NCBI RefSeq assembly: GCF_018294505.1
Contig: NC_057807.1
Coordinates: 135,686,747-135,750,746 of the forward strand
Length of the DNA: 64,000 nt
Direction: 5' to 3'
Source: Triticum aestivum
Taxonomy: Eukaryota > Streptophyta > Magnoliopsida > Poales > Poaceae
A model generated the notes under the pieces. That model had not been told where the DNA came from, did not search any database, and saw only the letters and a list, made by a program, of their open reading frames with translations. The position numbers and the translations under genes are program-made. Shown here in pieces: positions 1 to 13,087 of the stretch (position 1 is the first letter of the stretch; each line of letters begins with the position of its first letter).

Positions 1-1319
1 TTCATGTTCATCTCCTCCAACATCTTGCGATTGTGCACATTTATGTGAAATTCAACAATCACAATGGCGGGGTGGATGTCGGGAATGTTTGCGTTGCACG
101 TGACTGAATCTCTGAATATACTTGTAGTGAGACGCCATCTCTATGGGGTAGCACATGAATATCATTGGCTGTCTGGGAACCTTCTGGCCCCCGGTGAAAG
201 CACCAATGCTCATGGCACTACTCCGACCAAGAGGAGATGGAGCTCTCAGGCAAGTTCATCAACCACGATCTGATGTTCGACTTGAGTGCCAACAGGAAGT
301 AGTTGGCGAGGATCTTGTCATCACGTCCCCTGACAGCCTGCACCGCGATAGTGTAGATGCCTAGGAACTCCGTCGGGTTAATCTTGTCATCATATTTCTT
401 CAGCAACTCCATCTTGAAGCTCTAGGAAGAGGGCCATCGGACTTGCTGTAGCTCACAGGTAAACACCGGGCAGCCTACCTCGTAAGGTAAGCACCTAGGG
501 AACCTCGACGTTGGCTCATCGATGAATGATCCCGCACGAGTGTCAGATTGACGGCGTGCTTCCCAACGCCGCTCAATAGTGGTTCGAGTGTCTTCTCCGC
601 GCCCCTCCTGCAGAACTTGGCACTGATCATGGTGAGCTCGCGGATCAGACGATTCCATAGACATGTCATCATGGGCGTGGACCCTCTGGCTCTACTGCTT
701 TTGTTGTTGTTGTCACAGAGGGGATTGCACCATAGGTGCACCACCTCCAGTCCGCTCACTAGGAGCATGCACTGGCGCAGCGGGCTGCTGCTGCGAGGGC
801 CCCGCCTACTGTGGCTTGCCATTGTTGGTGAAGCTGAGGAGGCTCTATATAGCAGCTCTCCACTCCTCCATCATGTCCATAAAAGGGGGAGGTCAAGGAG
901 CAACTATGCTCGTGCCAGGGCTTCTGTCAACGTACTTGTCATGGTTAAGTGCAAAGAGCTAGAGGTGTTCTTACTTCTAATAGAGTTAGAAGGAGCCCCA
1001 TCTCGGTCCTGCAGTCGTGGCCTATTTTCGCTGAAATGCGGGCATGCATGTTGGCCATGCACATCCTGGGAATGATGCACAGGGGTCCTGCCGTGAGGAC
1101 GGTGTCCGGAGCCGCCGACGTCAAGGTGCTACTCATTGTGCACGATCTGAGATGGTCGTGGCGTGTGAGCCGGCGTGGGAGTCTTCGATGCTGCTGGAGC
1201 ATCCTTGAAGGTCACTGCACCGCTCGTAGGCCTCGCGGCTCCGTCCTTAGATGTAGCAGCTGCTAGATCCCTGCTTCTCATGCTCCAAATGACGTCGCTT
1301 GTCTGACTTGGCTCACCAG
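1..1319 (-). mobile_element. Gypsy element H, gag-side fragment
   Basis: Minus-strand remnant of a Ty3/Gypsy retrotransposon that runs off the left edge of the window. A gag-like stretch is readable at 218-412, and weaker gag-like peptide (residues such as MANMHARISAKIGHD) at 945-1202; the rest is frameshifted. It stops at 1319 where the 3' LTR of element A begins. Its missing upstream part (leader, primer site and 5' LTR) most likely lies at 21337-22385, on the far side of A, because the strand and order agree. That join is inference. Confidence 0.65.
218..412 (-). pseudogene. Gypsy gag capsid remnant (element H)
   Basis: A 64-codon open stretch that reads as the capsid part of a plant Gypsy gag. 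Recognisable pieces are KYDDKINPTEFLGIYT, a centre containing DDKILANYF, and RSWLMNLPESSISSWSE, which follow the usual order of the plant retrotransposon gag domain (target segment, alanine/leucine-rich helix, then the SWL-LP-SW block). A full gag is several hundred residues, so this is only a fragment. Frames on both sides are broken and no zinc knuckle or protease is visible before the window edge. Gag would form the virus-like particle in the cytoplasm; this copy cannot make a full protein. Confidence 0.7.
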
Positions 1320-3097
1320 TGTTGGGGAACGTTGCATGGGAAACAAAAAATTTCCTACACTCACCAAGATCAATCTAGGAGATGAACATCTATGAGAGGA
1401 GAGATTGCATCTACATACCCTTGTAGATCGCTAAGCGGAAGCGTTAAGAAATGTGGTTCATGAAGTCGAACATACTTGCGATCCAATCATGATCTGTCCC
1501 GTGAACTCCCGATCCAAGTGCCTAATGGACGACACCTTCGTGAACACACATACGACTTGATGACGCCTTCACCTCCCCGATCCAGCGAGTGATGGTGAAG
1601 TAGTAGCTCGAGTCCTCCGGCAGCACGACGGCATGATGGCGGCGGTGGTGGAGAAATCTCGAGAGAGCATTGCTAAGCACTACGAAGAAGAAGATGGCTA
1701 CGAGGGGGAGGAGCAGCAGCGCCGTGGCATGAATAGATCACTATGGGTGCGGCCGCACTCTCTCCCCTCCTCTATATAGAGGGGGAAGGGTGGAGGGAGG
1801 GCCGCCCCTATATCCCATCTAGGGGGCGGTGGCCAAGGCAGATGGGGGCTCCCACTAGGGAAACCCTAGGGTGGCTTGCCCTTAAGCCAGGTGGTGGAGG
1901 CTTGCCTCCCAAGCTAGGTGGAGGCGCCCCACCTCCCCTGTTCACGTGGGATGAGGTGAGAGGGGTGCACAACCCCTTAGTGGGCTGGTGTGCCCCCTCC
2001 CCTTGGCCCATGAGGCCCCCAACACTTGTCGGGGCCCCTCGAAACCCCTTTCGGTCATGCTGGTCATCAACCGGTACCCCCGGAACACTTCCGGACTCCA
2101 ATACCATTCGTCCAATATATCAATCTTCACCTCCGGACTATTCCGGAGTTCCTCGCCATTTCCAGGATCCCATCCGTGACTCCGAACAAGCTTGGATAAC
2201 CACCATAATGACTCAACTATACTTATATCGTCACCAAACATTAAGTCTTTAGACCCTACGGATTCGAGAGCTATGCAGACATGATCGAGACACCTCTATA
2301 GTCAATAACCAATAGCACGACCTGGATGCCCATATTGGTTCCTACATATTTTATGAAGAACTTTATCGATCGAACCTCGATGTCAAGGATTCACCTAATC
2401 CCATGTGTAGTTCCCTTTGTCTATTGATATATTACTTGCCCGAGATTCTTTCGTCGTTATCTCCATACCTAGCTCTCGTTACCGACAAGTCTCTTTACTC
2501 GTTCTGTAATACAAGATCCCGTGACTAACTCCTTAGTCACATTGCTTGCAAGCTTCCTGTGATGTTGTATTACCGAGAGGGCCCAGAGATACCTCTCCAT
2601 CACACAGAGTGACAAATCCAAGTCTTGATCCATGCCAACTCAAGAGACACCCTCGGAAATACTTGTAGAGCATATTTATAGTCACCCAGTTACGTTGCGA
2701 CGTTTGGTACACACAAGGTACTCCTCCAGTGTCAGTGAGTTGCATGATCTCATGGTCATAGGAACATATACTTGACATGCAGAAAACGATAGTAATAAAC
2801 TTGACATGATCACATGCTACGTTTATAGTTTGGGTCTTGTCCATCACATCATTCTCCTAATGATGTGATCCCGTTATCAAATGACAACTCATGTCCATGG
2901 CTAGGAAACCATAGCCTTCTTTGATCAATGAGCTAATCTGGTAGAGGCTTACTAGGGACACGTTGTTGTCTATGTATCCACACATGTATTTGAGTTTCCG
3001 ATCAATACAATTCTAGCATGGATAATAAACGATTATCATAGACATGGAAATATGATAATAACTAATTTATTATTGCCTCTAGGGCATATTTCCAACA
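1320..3097 (-). repeat. 3' LTR of Copia element A
   Basis: Bounded by TG and CA and matched along its length by the sequence at 8212-9211 plus 20572-21336. In minus orientation it starts TGTTGGAAATATGCCC. An AT-rich palindromic stretch near 1773-1784 sits where the LTR core promoter is expected. Open reading frames inside it are chance products of non-coding LTR sequence. Confidence 0.92.
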
Positions 3098-3112
3098 GTC
3101 GCCCACTTGCAC
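3098..3112 (-). other. Polypurine tract of element A
   Basis: Directly internal to the 3' LTR. On the minus strand it reads AGTGCAAGTGGGCGAC into the LTR, matching the plus-strand tract of element C (GTGCAAGTGGGAGAC, 30030-30044) apart from a C for A change inside the purine run. It would prime plus-strand DNA synthesis. Confidence 0.75.
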
Positions 3113-3114
3113 TA

Positions 3115-4574
3115 GAGTCAATAATCTAGTTCACATCACCATGTCATTAACACCCAATTAGTTCAGGGGTTTGATCATGTTTTGCTTGTGAGAGAGGTTC
3201 TGGCCAAGGGGTCTGCAACATTCAGATCCATGTGTACTTCGCAAATTTTTATGTCATATTGTAGATGCTGTTACCATGCTCCACTTGGAGCTATTCCAGA
3301 TGCCTGCTCCACTATATGTATCCAGTTGGCTACCCAGAGTCATCCGGATTAGTGCTAAAGCTAGCATCGGCGTAACCCTTTACGCTGAACTCTTTATCAC
3401 CTCCATAACCGAGAAACTCTACTCAGAGTCATCTAGATTGGTGTTAAAGCTTGTATCGACGTAACCCTTTATGCCGAACTCTTTATCACCTCCATAACTG
3501 TGAAACATTTCCTTATTCTTCTAAGGATAATTTTGACTGCTGTCTAATGAACCACTCCTGGATCACTCTAGTACCCCCTTGTCAGACACGTGGCAAGGAA
3601 CACATCAGGTGCGGTACACAGCATGTCATATCGTATAGAGCCTATGGCTAAGGCATAGGGGGCGATCTTTGTCCTTTCTCTTTTTTCTGTCGTGGTCGAG
3701 CTTTGAGACTTACTCAACTTCACACCTTACAACTCAGGCAAGAACTCCTTCTTTGACTGATCCATTTTGAACTCCTTCAAAATCATGTCAAGGTATGTGC
3801 TTTGTGGAAGTCTTGAAGGCGTCTTGATCTATCTCTATAGATCTTGATGCCCAATATGTAAGCAGCTTTACCCAGGTTTTCCTTTCAAAAACTCCTTTCA
3901 AACAGCCCTTTATGCTTTCCAGAAATTCTACATCATTTCCGATCAACAATATGTCATCCACATATACTTATAAAAAATGTTGTAGTGCTCCCACTCACTT
4001 TCTTATAAATACAAGTTTCTTGCAAACTATGTATAAACCCAAAAGCTTTGATCACCTCATCAAAGTGTATGTTCCAACTCTGAGATGCTTGCTCTAGTCC
4101 ATAGAAGGGATTTTGGAGCTTGCATACCTTTTAGCATCCTTAGGATCAACAAAACCTTCTGGTTGTATAAAATACAACCTTTTCTCATGGAAATCGTCAA
4201 GGAAACTTTGTTTTGACATCAATCTGCCAGATTTCATGATTGAAAATGCAGCAACTGCTAACATAATTCCAACAGACTTTAGCATCGCTATGAGTGAGAA
4301 AGTCTAATCATAGTCAACTCCTTGAACATGTCGGAAACTTCTTTGCGGCAAGTCGAGCTTCATAAATGGTGACATTACCATCAACATTCGCCTTCTTCTT
4401 AAAGATCCATTCATTCTCAATGGCTTGCCGATCATCGGGCAAGTCCAACAATGTCCATAATTTGTTATCAAACATGGATCCTATCTTGCATTTCATGGCC
4501 TCTAACCATTTGTCAGAATCCGGGCCCACCATTGCTTCTCCATAGCTAGTAGGTTCACCGTTGTCCAACAACAT
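3115..4574 (-). pseudogene. Copia RT-RNase H remnant (element A)
   Basis: Degraded pol 3' half. The RT start reads GPDSDKWLEAMK near 4500 and WIFKKKANVDGNV near 4400; QPEGFVDPKDAKR lies near 4150; the catalytic YVDD motif is encoded at 3953-3964. Several frameshifts and stops separate these blocks. Towards the 3' LTR the RNase H part is shortened compared with elements C and F and carries an 89-bp duplication (3337-3514). The family role is reverse transcription of the element RNA inside virus-like particles. This copy is clearly non-functional and looks older than element C, whose homologous region is largely readable. Confidence 0.85.
3337..3514. repeat. 89-bp tandem duplication in the RNase H region of A
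   Basis: Two diverged copies of one unit start at 3337 and 3426, both with GAGTCATC and both running to CTCTTTATCACCTCCATAAC. The 89-bp unit is not a multiple of three, so the duplication shifts the frame. Elements C and F have a single copy of the corresponding segment. Confidence 0.8.
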
Positions 4575-4767
4575 GACCTCTAAGACAGGGTTATCGCACC
4601 ACTCAGAAGTTGTACGTACCCTTGTCGACCTATGAGGTTCGACAGTAACTTGATCCGAAGCTTCATGATCATCATCATTAGCTTCCTCTTCAACTGAAGT
4701 AGGTGCCGCAGAAACATATTTTTGTGCTGCGCTACTCTTTGGTTGAAGTAAAGGTTCAGCAACCTCA

Positions 4768-6218
4768 TCAAGTTCTATCTTCCTCCCACTCAGTTCTTTC
4801 GAGAGAAACTATGTCTCGAGAAAGGACTCGTTCTAAGCAACAAACACTTTGCCTTTGGATCTGAGATAGAAGGTATAACCAACCATCTCTTTTTGGGTAT
4901 CCTATGAAGATGTAATTGTCCTCTTTGGGTTCGAGCTTTTCCAGCTGAAGCCTTTTGACATAAGCATCACAGCCCCAAACCTTAAGAAACGACAACTTAA
5001 GTTTATTGCCAAACCACAGTTCATACGTTGTCGTCTCCACGGACTTAGATGGTGCCCTATTTAAAGTGAATGTAGTTGTCTCTAATGCATAACCCCAAAA
5101 CGATTGTGGTAGATCAGCAATAGACATCATAGAATGCACCATATCCAATAATGTACGATTATGACGTTCGAACACACCATCACGCTGTGGTGTTCCAGGT
5201 GGTGTTAACTATGAAACAATTCCACACTGTCTTTAAGTGATTGCCAAACTCATAGCTCAGATACCCCCCCTTGATCGAATCGTAGGAATTTAATCTTCTT
5301 GTTACGATGATTCTCAACTTCACTTTGAAATGGCTTGAACTTTTCAAACATTTCAGACTTATGCTTTAATTTGTTAAGTAAATATACCCATATATACTCA
5401 AATCATCGGTTAAGGTGAGTAAATAAAGATATACATCATGCGCGTCAACACTCATCAGACACACACATCAGTATGTATGATTTCCAACAAGTCACCTGCC
5501 CGTTCCATTGTACCGAAAAATGGGGTTTTGGTCATCTTGCCCATAAGGCATGGTTCACATGTGTCAAGTGATTCAAAATCAAGTGACTCCAAAAGTCCAT
5601 CAGCATGGAGTTTCTTCGTGCACTTTACACCTATATGACTTAAGCAGCAGTGCCACAAGTATGTGGTACTATCATTATTAACTTCGCATATTTTGGCCCC
5701 AATATTATGAACATGTGTATCCCTACGATCGAGATTCAATAAACCATTCACATTGGGTGCATGACCATAGAAGGTATTATTCATGTAAATAGAATAACCA
5801 TTGTTCTCTGACATAAATGAATAACCGCATTACAATAAACACGATCTCATCATGTTCATGCTCAATGCAGACACCAAATAACATTTATCTAGGTTTAACA
5901 CTAATCCCGAAGGTAGAGGGAGTGTGCGATGGTGATCACATCAACCTTGGAAACACTTCCAACACACATCGTCACCTTGCCCTTAGCTAGTCTCCGTTTA
6001 TTCCACAACTTTTGTTTCGAGTTACCAATATTAGCAACTGAACCGGTATCTAATACCCATGGTGCTACTAGGAGTACTAGTAAGGTACACATCAATAAAA
6101 CACGTATATCAAATATACTTTTGTTGAAGTTGCCAAACTTCTTATCTATTGGGGTAGTTCCACTACCAGTGACCGTTCCCCTTACAATAGAAGCACTTAG
6201 TCTCGGGTTTGGGTTCAA
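4768..6218 (-). pseudogene. Copia protease-integrase remnant (element A)
   Basis: Minus-strand pol 5' half in several frames. The protease remnant is at 5901-6218 (VLDTGSVANIGNSKQ, active-site DTG kept). The GAG-pre-integrase segment is at 5455-5814 (YLWHCCLSHIGVK, then CEPCLMGKMTKTPFFG). The end of the integrase core and the downstream region are at 4768-5175 (ERHNRTLLDMVHSMM, then ELWFGNKLKLSFLKVWGCDAY). The central part with the first two catalytic Asp residues, around 5180-5450, is frameshifted. The family role is polyprotein cleavage and insertion of cDNA. The 4580-4771 stretch between integrase and RT is the low-conservation linker. Confidence 0.85.
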
Positions 6219-6936
6219 CCTTGGGTTTCTTCACTGGAGCGGCAACTGGCTTGCCATTCATGAAGTTTCCCTTATTGCCTTTGCCCTTCTTGAAACCAGT
6301 GGTCTTGTTAACCATCAACACTTGATGCTCCTTCTTGATTTCTATCTTCGCGGCTTTAAGCACCACGAACAGCTCTGGGATCATCTCCATCCCTTGCATG
6401 TTGTAGTTCATCATGAAGCTCTAGTAGCTTGGTGATAGTGAGTGGAGAATTCTGTCAATCACTATCTTATCTGGAAGATTAACTCCCACTTGATTCAAGC
6501 GATATAACACCCAGACATTATGAGCACATCCTCACTGGCTCAGCTATTCTCCTCCATCTTGAATGTAAAGAACTTGTTAGAGGTCTCATACCTCTCAACA
6601 CAGGCATGAGCCTGAAATACCAATTTGAGCTCTTGGAACATCTCATATGTTCCATAGCGGTCAAAACGTATTTGGATCCCCAATTCTAAGCCGTAAAGCA
6701 TGTCACACTAAACTATCAAGTAGTCATCAAAACGTGTCTGCCAGATGTTCACAACGTCCATAGACGATGCTAGAGGGGTTGGCACATCGAACGGTGCATC
6801 AAGGACATAAGCCTTCTATGCAGTAGTGAGGACAATCCTCAAACTACGGCCCTAGTCCGCATAATTGCTTACACTATCTTTCAACTTAGTCTTTCTCTAG
6901 GAACGTATTAAAACAGGGAGCTACAATGCGAGCTAT
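6163..6936 (-). pseudogene. Copia gag remnant (element A)
   Basis: The C-terminal gag part is readable at 6163-6414: MMNYNMQGMEMIPELF, KKEHQVLMVNKTTG and the start of a zinc knuckle (CFYCKGNGHW). Upstream the reading frame is broken. By alignment with the gag start of element C (26065), the original start codon would fall at 6934-6936, where the minus strand now reads ATA instead of ATG. This copy therefore lacks both its start and a continuous frame. Gag would package element RNA in the cytoplasm. Confidence 0.8.
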
Positions 6937-8211
6937 TGATCTACAACATAATTTGCAAAGACAATTTAGACTATGTTCATGATAATGAGTTCAGATAATC
7001 ATATTACCTAATAACTCCCACTCAAATTGACATCCCTCTAGTTGTTCGAGTGAAACATGATCCAAATTCCCCAACCGGAGTCCGATCATCACGTGAGATG
7101 AGGTGGTTTCAATGGTGAACATCTCCATGTTGATCAGATCCACTATATGACTCATGTTCGACCTTTCGGTCTCTTGTGTTCCGAGACCATGTTTGTACAT
7201 GCTAGGCTCGTCAAGTTTAACCCAAGTGTTCCACATGTGCAAAACTATCTTGCACCCATTGTATGTGGAGTCTATCACACCCTCTCATCATGTGGTGCTT
7301 CAAAAACGACAAACTTTTGCGACGGTGCACACTTGGGGAGAACACAATTTTATCTTGAAATTTTGGTGAGGGATCACCTTATAGTGCTACCGTCGTCCTA
7401 AGAAAAATAAGATGCATAAAAGGATTAACATCACATGCAAATCATAAGTGACATGATATGGCCATCAACTTGTGCTTTTGATCTCCATCTCTAAAGCACA
7501 GGCATGATCTCCATCGTCACCTGCATGACACCATGATCTCCATCATCATCATCTCCATCATCGTGTTGCCATCGGGGTTGTCACGCGAACCATGCTTCTA
7601 CTACTATTGCTACCGCTTAGCAATAAAGTAAAGCATTACATAGCATTTAATGATTGTCACGCAGGTCATACAATAATTAAAGACAGCCCTATGGCTCCTG
7701 TCGATTGCCGTATGCATCGACATGCAAGTCGATATAAACTATTACAAACATGATCATCTCATACATCAAATATATTTCATCATGTCTTTGGCCATATCAT
7801 ATCACAACATACCTAGAAAAACAAGTTAGACGTCCTCTAATTGTTGTTGCATGTTTTACGTGGCTGCTATGGGTATCCAGTAAGAATGATTCTTACCTAC
7901 GCAAAACCACAACGGTGATATGCAGTTGCTATTTAACCTTCTACAAGGACCGCCTTTGTCGAATCCAATTCAACTAAGGTGGGAGAGACAGACACCCACC
8001 ATCCATCTTTACGCAACAAAGTCACATGTCAGTCGATGGAACCGGTATCATGTACGTGGACATGTAAAGTTGGTCTGGGCCGCTTCATCCCACAATATCG
8101 CCGAATCAAGAAAAGACCAAGGAAGGAAGAAATCTGAATATCAACGCCCACAAACTCATTTGTGTTCTACTCATGATGTCATCTACGCATAGACCTAGCT
8201 CATGATGCCAC
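6937..8211 (-). other. Untranslated leader and primer binding site of A
   Basis: Non-coding leader between the 5' LTR and gag. The primer site is next to the LTR at 8198-8210; on the minus strand it reads TGGCATCATGAGC, a decayed form of the initiator-Met tRNA complement TGGTATCAGAGC. Around 7500-7565 is a CATGATCTCCATC-type short repeat, the counterpart of the 15-bp repeat in the leader of element C. No gene is seen. Confidence 0.75.
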
Positions 8212-9211
8212 TGTTGGGGAACGTTGCATGGGAAACAAAAAATTTCCTATGCTCACCAAGATCAATCAAGGAGATGAACATCTACGAGAGGAGAAATTGC
8301 ATCTACATACCCTTGTAGATCGCTAAGCGGAAGCATTAAGAGATGAGGTTGATGTAGTCGAACGTCTTCGCGATCTAATCATGATCCGTCCCGCAAGCTC
8401 CCGATCCAAGTGCTAAACAGACGTCACCTCCATGTTCAACACACGTACGGCTTGATGACACCTTCACCTCCTCGATCCAGCGAGCGATGGTGAAGTAGTA
8501 GCTTCAGTCTTCCGGCTGCACGACGACATGGTGTCAGTGGTGGTGGTGGAGAAATCTCAGCAGAGCTTCACTAAGCACTACGGAGAAGAGGAGGAGCAGG
8601 GGGCCGTGGCACGAATAGATCTCTATGGGTGTGGCTGCCCTCTCTCCCCTCTATATAGAAGGGGAAGGGTGGAGGAAGGGCGCCCCTAGATCCCATCTAG
8701 GGGGAGGCGTCCAAGGCAGATGGGGGCGCCCCCTAGGGAAACCCTAGGGTGGCTTGCCACCCCCCCCCAAGCCAGGTGGAGGCTTGCCTCCCAAGCCAGG
8801 TGGAGGTGCCCCACCTCCCTTGGTCATGTGGGATGAGGTGAGGGGGGCGCACAACCCCTTAGTGGGCTGATGTGCCCCCTCCCTTTGGCCCATGAGGCCC
8901 CCAACACTTGACGGGGCCCCCCGAAACCCCTTTCGATCATACTGGCCATCACCCGGTACCTCCGGAACACTTTCGGGCTCCAATACCCTTCATCCAATAT
9001 ATCAATCTTCACCTTCGAACCATTCCGGAGTTCCTCGTCATGTCCGGGTTCTCATCCGGGACTCCAACAACCTTCAGTAACCACCATAATGACTCAACTA
9101 TACTTATATCGTCACCAAATGTTTAGTGTGTAGACCCTGTGGGTTCGAGAACTATGCAGACATGACCGAGACACCTCTATAGTCAATAACCAATAGCGGG
9201 ACCTGGATGCC
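8212..9211 (-). repeat. 5' LTR of element A, first part
   Basis: Starts TGTTGGGGAACGTTGCA and matches the 3' LTR from its plus-strand beginning up to the element B insertion. The last five bases (ATGCC) are the target duplication of B. It resumes at 20572. Confidence 0.9.
9207..9211. repeat. Target site duplication of B, left copy (ATGCC)
   Basis: ATGCC lies directly before the first base of element B and again directly after its last base. The unbroken A 3' LTR has a single ATGCC at the same place (near 2328), which proves the insertion point. Confidence 0.97.
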
Positions 9212-12200
9212 TGTAACGCCCCGAGACCGATGCTCCAGAAGACTTCCAGCTATTCCGAGTTTCGCCTTGTGTTTGTTTTGTGCTTGCTCTTTTATTTTTG
9301 CATTGCATCATGTCATCATGCCTTCATGTCATTAACCTTTGCATCTCAACTCAACTAAATAAATTGCATAGATCTTTTGATCTATTTAAATCGAGGGAAT
9401 TCACATGGTGATTTCTCTTTATAACATATCCTCCTCATATTTATGGAGCTATATTAAATATTTCTTTAATTTGGAAATCACCATAACACACTTGCAAATT
9501 ATCCCAATGCCTTTGTTATCTTAATTCTTGGTCTCCAACCTTGCCATATATTCTTTCATCACATTCCGGAGCTCCACCAAAAATCCGAACATTTTTGGAC
9601 CTTCCCAACCCTCACTTCCTATTCAAATCATTTGAATTTAAATCAAATGAGTTTGAATTTAAATCTTTCAATCATGGCCTTTTCTATTTTTTCGGAACAA
9701 GCACATTTTTGTGAGTCCGAGAAAATTATCCCCATGTCCAACTTCTTCCTCTAAGCTCTCTTTCTTTTATTTCTCATCTATGTTTTATTTTTATTTTTTT
9801 TTAGAGTGGGAGAGAGCCCAGCAGGCCATCTAGGTCCATCCGCAGCCCAGCTCCTCCATGGCCCAAGGCCCAGCCAGCCCCTGCCTATCTAACCCTAGCC
9901 CCGACCCCCTCATCTCGATCTCTCCCTCTGGCCGCCGCCTCCTGCTCGATCCCCATCTACGCTCGATCCCCTCTCCCTTCCCTCATTCACTCGCCTCCCT
10001 CTCCTCCCTCACGCACACCCGCAACGCTCCAGGGAGAGGAGTTCCCCGTGCTCCGCCCTCGCCGGAGAAGAGAACCAGGCCGGAGCCCCGTCGGCCTCCT
10101 CGCCGTCGTCGCGCCCCCTTCCATCAGCAGCCAGGCTTCTGTTCTGCCTCGTCCCAGCTCCTTCCTCTCCTCCGCGTTCGCCCCTCTCAAGCATCTCCGC
10201 TGGAGCACGTCTGCTAAGCTCCGTCGCGCCCCCTCGTTGGCCCTCCTCCACGCCAGGCCTCCCGCGCCGCCACTGGAGGCCAACTCCGGCGCCCCCTGCC
10301 TCGCGTTGCCATCTGCTTTACGTCTATGCCACAACCACCACTGCCTGTGCATGCCTCTGGATTCGTCCAAGTCTGATGATGTTTTTGTACAACTATGCTG
10401 CGGAGACCAAGACCACCAAGTCCGCACGGGAGCCCGAATGACTACTTCCACGATGATGCGAGTACAAGTACCCTCTTCATGGTTTTCGCCAAGTACCACG
10501 ACGCCCGGAGCCCTCGGATCCATCAAGTCCAACAACGACTGTGCACAACTACCGGCGAAGCCGAACAGCTACGGGTTGTGTACGACTACTTCCACTACAG
10601 CCCGTGTACCACTACTTCCTTCGACTAACGCGTTCCACTCCGAATGCACGCTTCGAAGGTATAACCGCCGAGACGACCTTCTGAACACGAATGCATGTTG
10701 TATGAGATGCTCGAGTTTTGCACCGTGATCGAATTGTCCTTGCGATGCCCCTCTTTTGACATGCCACCGACACATGGGAACCCGGTATCCGGGATCGCCC
10801 CACCATCTTTTGCATGACACACTCATCCGCACACTTCTCTCTTGCATCGGTATCTCAATCGAGTTACCGGGACCAGAATGTTGCCGTGGCACCATTTCCG
10901 TTTCACCGCCGTGGCACCCTTTTTGTTCAGCCATGGTGACCAAATGCTTCATAACATGCTCATGTCAACATTTTCATAAAATTGCTTAAAACTTGCATAT
11001 GTCATCCGCATCATGATAACAACAATTAAAATGTTTAAAATTGTTGTTTGTGTTAAATTGCTAAATAACATATGGGGATTTTCCAGAATTGTTCTTCGTT
11101 GTTCCGGCCTCATTTAAACTTGCCTAGATAGGTAGTTTTATTATGCTTCACCTCTTACCATGTTTAACAACATTTAATATTGTTTGGTAGCTTAAACGAG
11201 ATTGAACTAAATATGTCAATGTGGTGTTTTGTCAATATGCAACTCGTTGCATATTGAGCTCCACTTAACTTGTAGTATTGTTTGTTGCACTTTGCTATGC
11301 CATGCCTCATTAAACCGGACATGCATCATACTTGATTGTGCATCATGCCATGTCTTTGTGATGGTTGTTTACCATATTGTTTGCTTCTTTCCGGTGTTGC
11401 TTCTTAGTTCCGGTAATGTTGCGATTGTGAGGATTCATTCAACTACTCTCGTTCGTCTTCTTCATGGACTCGTTCTTCTTCCTAGCGGGATTTCAGGCAA
11501 GATGACCGCTACCCTGGATCTCACTACTATCATTGCTATGCTAGTTGCTTCGTTCTATCGCTTTGCCGTGCTACCTATCTTTTGTTGCTCAAGCCTCACC
11601 AATTGCCATGTCAGCCTCTAACCTTTTCAGCCTTCCTAGCAAACTGTTGCTTGGCTATGTTACCACTTTGCTCAGCCCCTCTTATAGCATTGCTAGTTGC
11701 AGGTGAAGTTGAAGATTGCTCCATGGTGGACAGGATTATGTTGGGATATCACAATATCTCTTATTTAATTAATGCATCTATATACTTGGTAAAGGGTGGA
11801 AGGCTCGGCCTTATGCCTGGTGTTTTGTTCCACTCTTGCCGCCCTAGTTTCCATCATACCGGTGTTATGTTCCTGGATTTTGTGTTCCTAACGCGGTCGG
11901 GTGATTTATGGGACCCCCTTGACAGTTCGCTTTGAATAAAACTCCTCCAGCAAGGCCCAACCTTGGTTTTACCATTTGCCTCACCTAGCCCTTTTTCCCT
12001 TTGGTTTCCGGAGGCCGAGGGTCATCTTTATTTTACCCCCCAGGCCAGTGCTCCTTCGAGTGTTGGTCCAACCTAAGTGATGTCCGGCGCCCCCTGGGCA
12101 ACCAGGGTCTATGCCAACCCGACGTCTGGCTCATCCAGTGTGCCCTGAGAACGAGATATGTGTAGCTCCTATCGGGATTTGTCGGCACATCGGGTGGCTT

Positions 12201-13072
12201 TGCTGGTCTTGTTTTACCATTGTCGAAATGTCTTGTAAACCGGGATTCCGAGACTGATCGGGTCTTCCTGGGAGAAGGTATATCCTTCCTTGATCGCGAG
12301 AGCTTATCATGGGCTAAGTTGGGACACCCCTGCAGGGTATTCTCTTTCGAAAGCCGTGCCCACGGTTATGTGGCAGATGGGAATTTGTTAATGTCCGGTT
12401 GTAGATAACTTGACACCAGATTCGAATTAAAACGCATCAACCGCGTGTGTAGCCATGATGGTCTCTTTTCGGCGGAGTCCGGAAAGTGAACACGGTTTTG
12501 GGTTATGTTTGACGTAAATAGGAGTTCAGGATCACTTCTTGATCATTGCTAGCTTCATGACCGTTCCGTTTGCTCTCTTCTCGCTCTTATTTGCGTATGT
12601 TAGCCACCATATATGCTTAGTCGCTGCTGCAACCTCACCACTTTACCCCTTCCTTTCTAGTCTTGATACCCATGGTAATGGGATTGCTGAATACTGGTGG
12701 CTCACAGATTATTACAACAATAGTTGCAGGTACAGGTTTTGCGATGATCATGACGCGAGAGCAATGTTTGCTTGTTTTGGAGTTCTTCTTCTGCTTCTTC
12801 TTCGATCAGGGGATAGGTTCCAGGTCGGCAGCCTGGGCTAGCAGGGTGGATGTCGTTTGAGTTTCTGTATGTGTTTCATCCGTAGTCGGATGGTGCTCTT
12901 ATGTAATATGATGTTGTATTCATGTGGCATTGTATGCCTTTTGTATGTATCCCCATCTATTATGTAATGTTGATGTAATGATATCCACCTTGCAAAAGCG
13001 TTTCAATATGCGGGTCTATCCTTGGTGGGACCTTCGAGTTCTTTTGGATAAGGTCGCATATTGGGCGTGACA
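9212..13072 (+). repeat. 5' LTR of element B
   Basis: 3861 bp from TGTAACGCCCC to GGGCGTGACA, repeated at 16693-20566. A C-rich block at about 9830-10350 gives several open frames (for example 119 codons from 9858) that recur at the same place in the other LTR and resemble no known protein. They are best read as LTR sequence, not genes. Confidence 0.95.
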
Positions 13073-13075
13073 AGT

Positions 13076-13087
13076 TGGTATCAGAGC
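13076..13087 (+). other. Primer binding site of element B
   Basis: TGGTATCAGAGC, complementary to the 3' end of initiator-Met tRNA, three bases after the LTR end. This is the standard start of minus-strand DNA synthesis and fixes the element's orientation. Confidence 0.95.

Noticed and set aside
548..1075. 175-codon plus-strand frame near the left edge
   Set aside because: Lies opposite the gag remnant of element H and shows no domain.
5929..6435. 168-codon plus-strand frame
   Set aside because: Antisense shadow of the gag-protease remnant of element A.
9858..10728. Open frames of 119-226 codons in the B 5' LTR, with copies at 17338-17962
   Set aside because: They repeat only because the LTR repeats, are Pro/Ser/Arg-rich, and some are broken in the other copy.
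11229..11935. 130- and 117-codon frames in the B LTR (also 18708-19414)
   Set aside because: Cys/Leu-rich translations of non-coding LTR sequence with no known domain; present in both LTRs.
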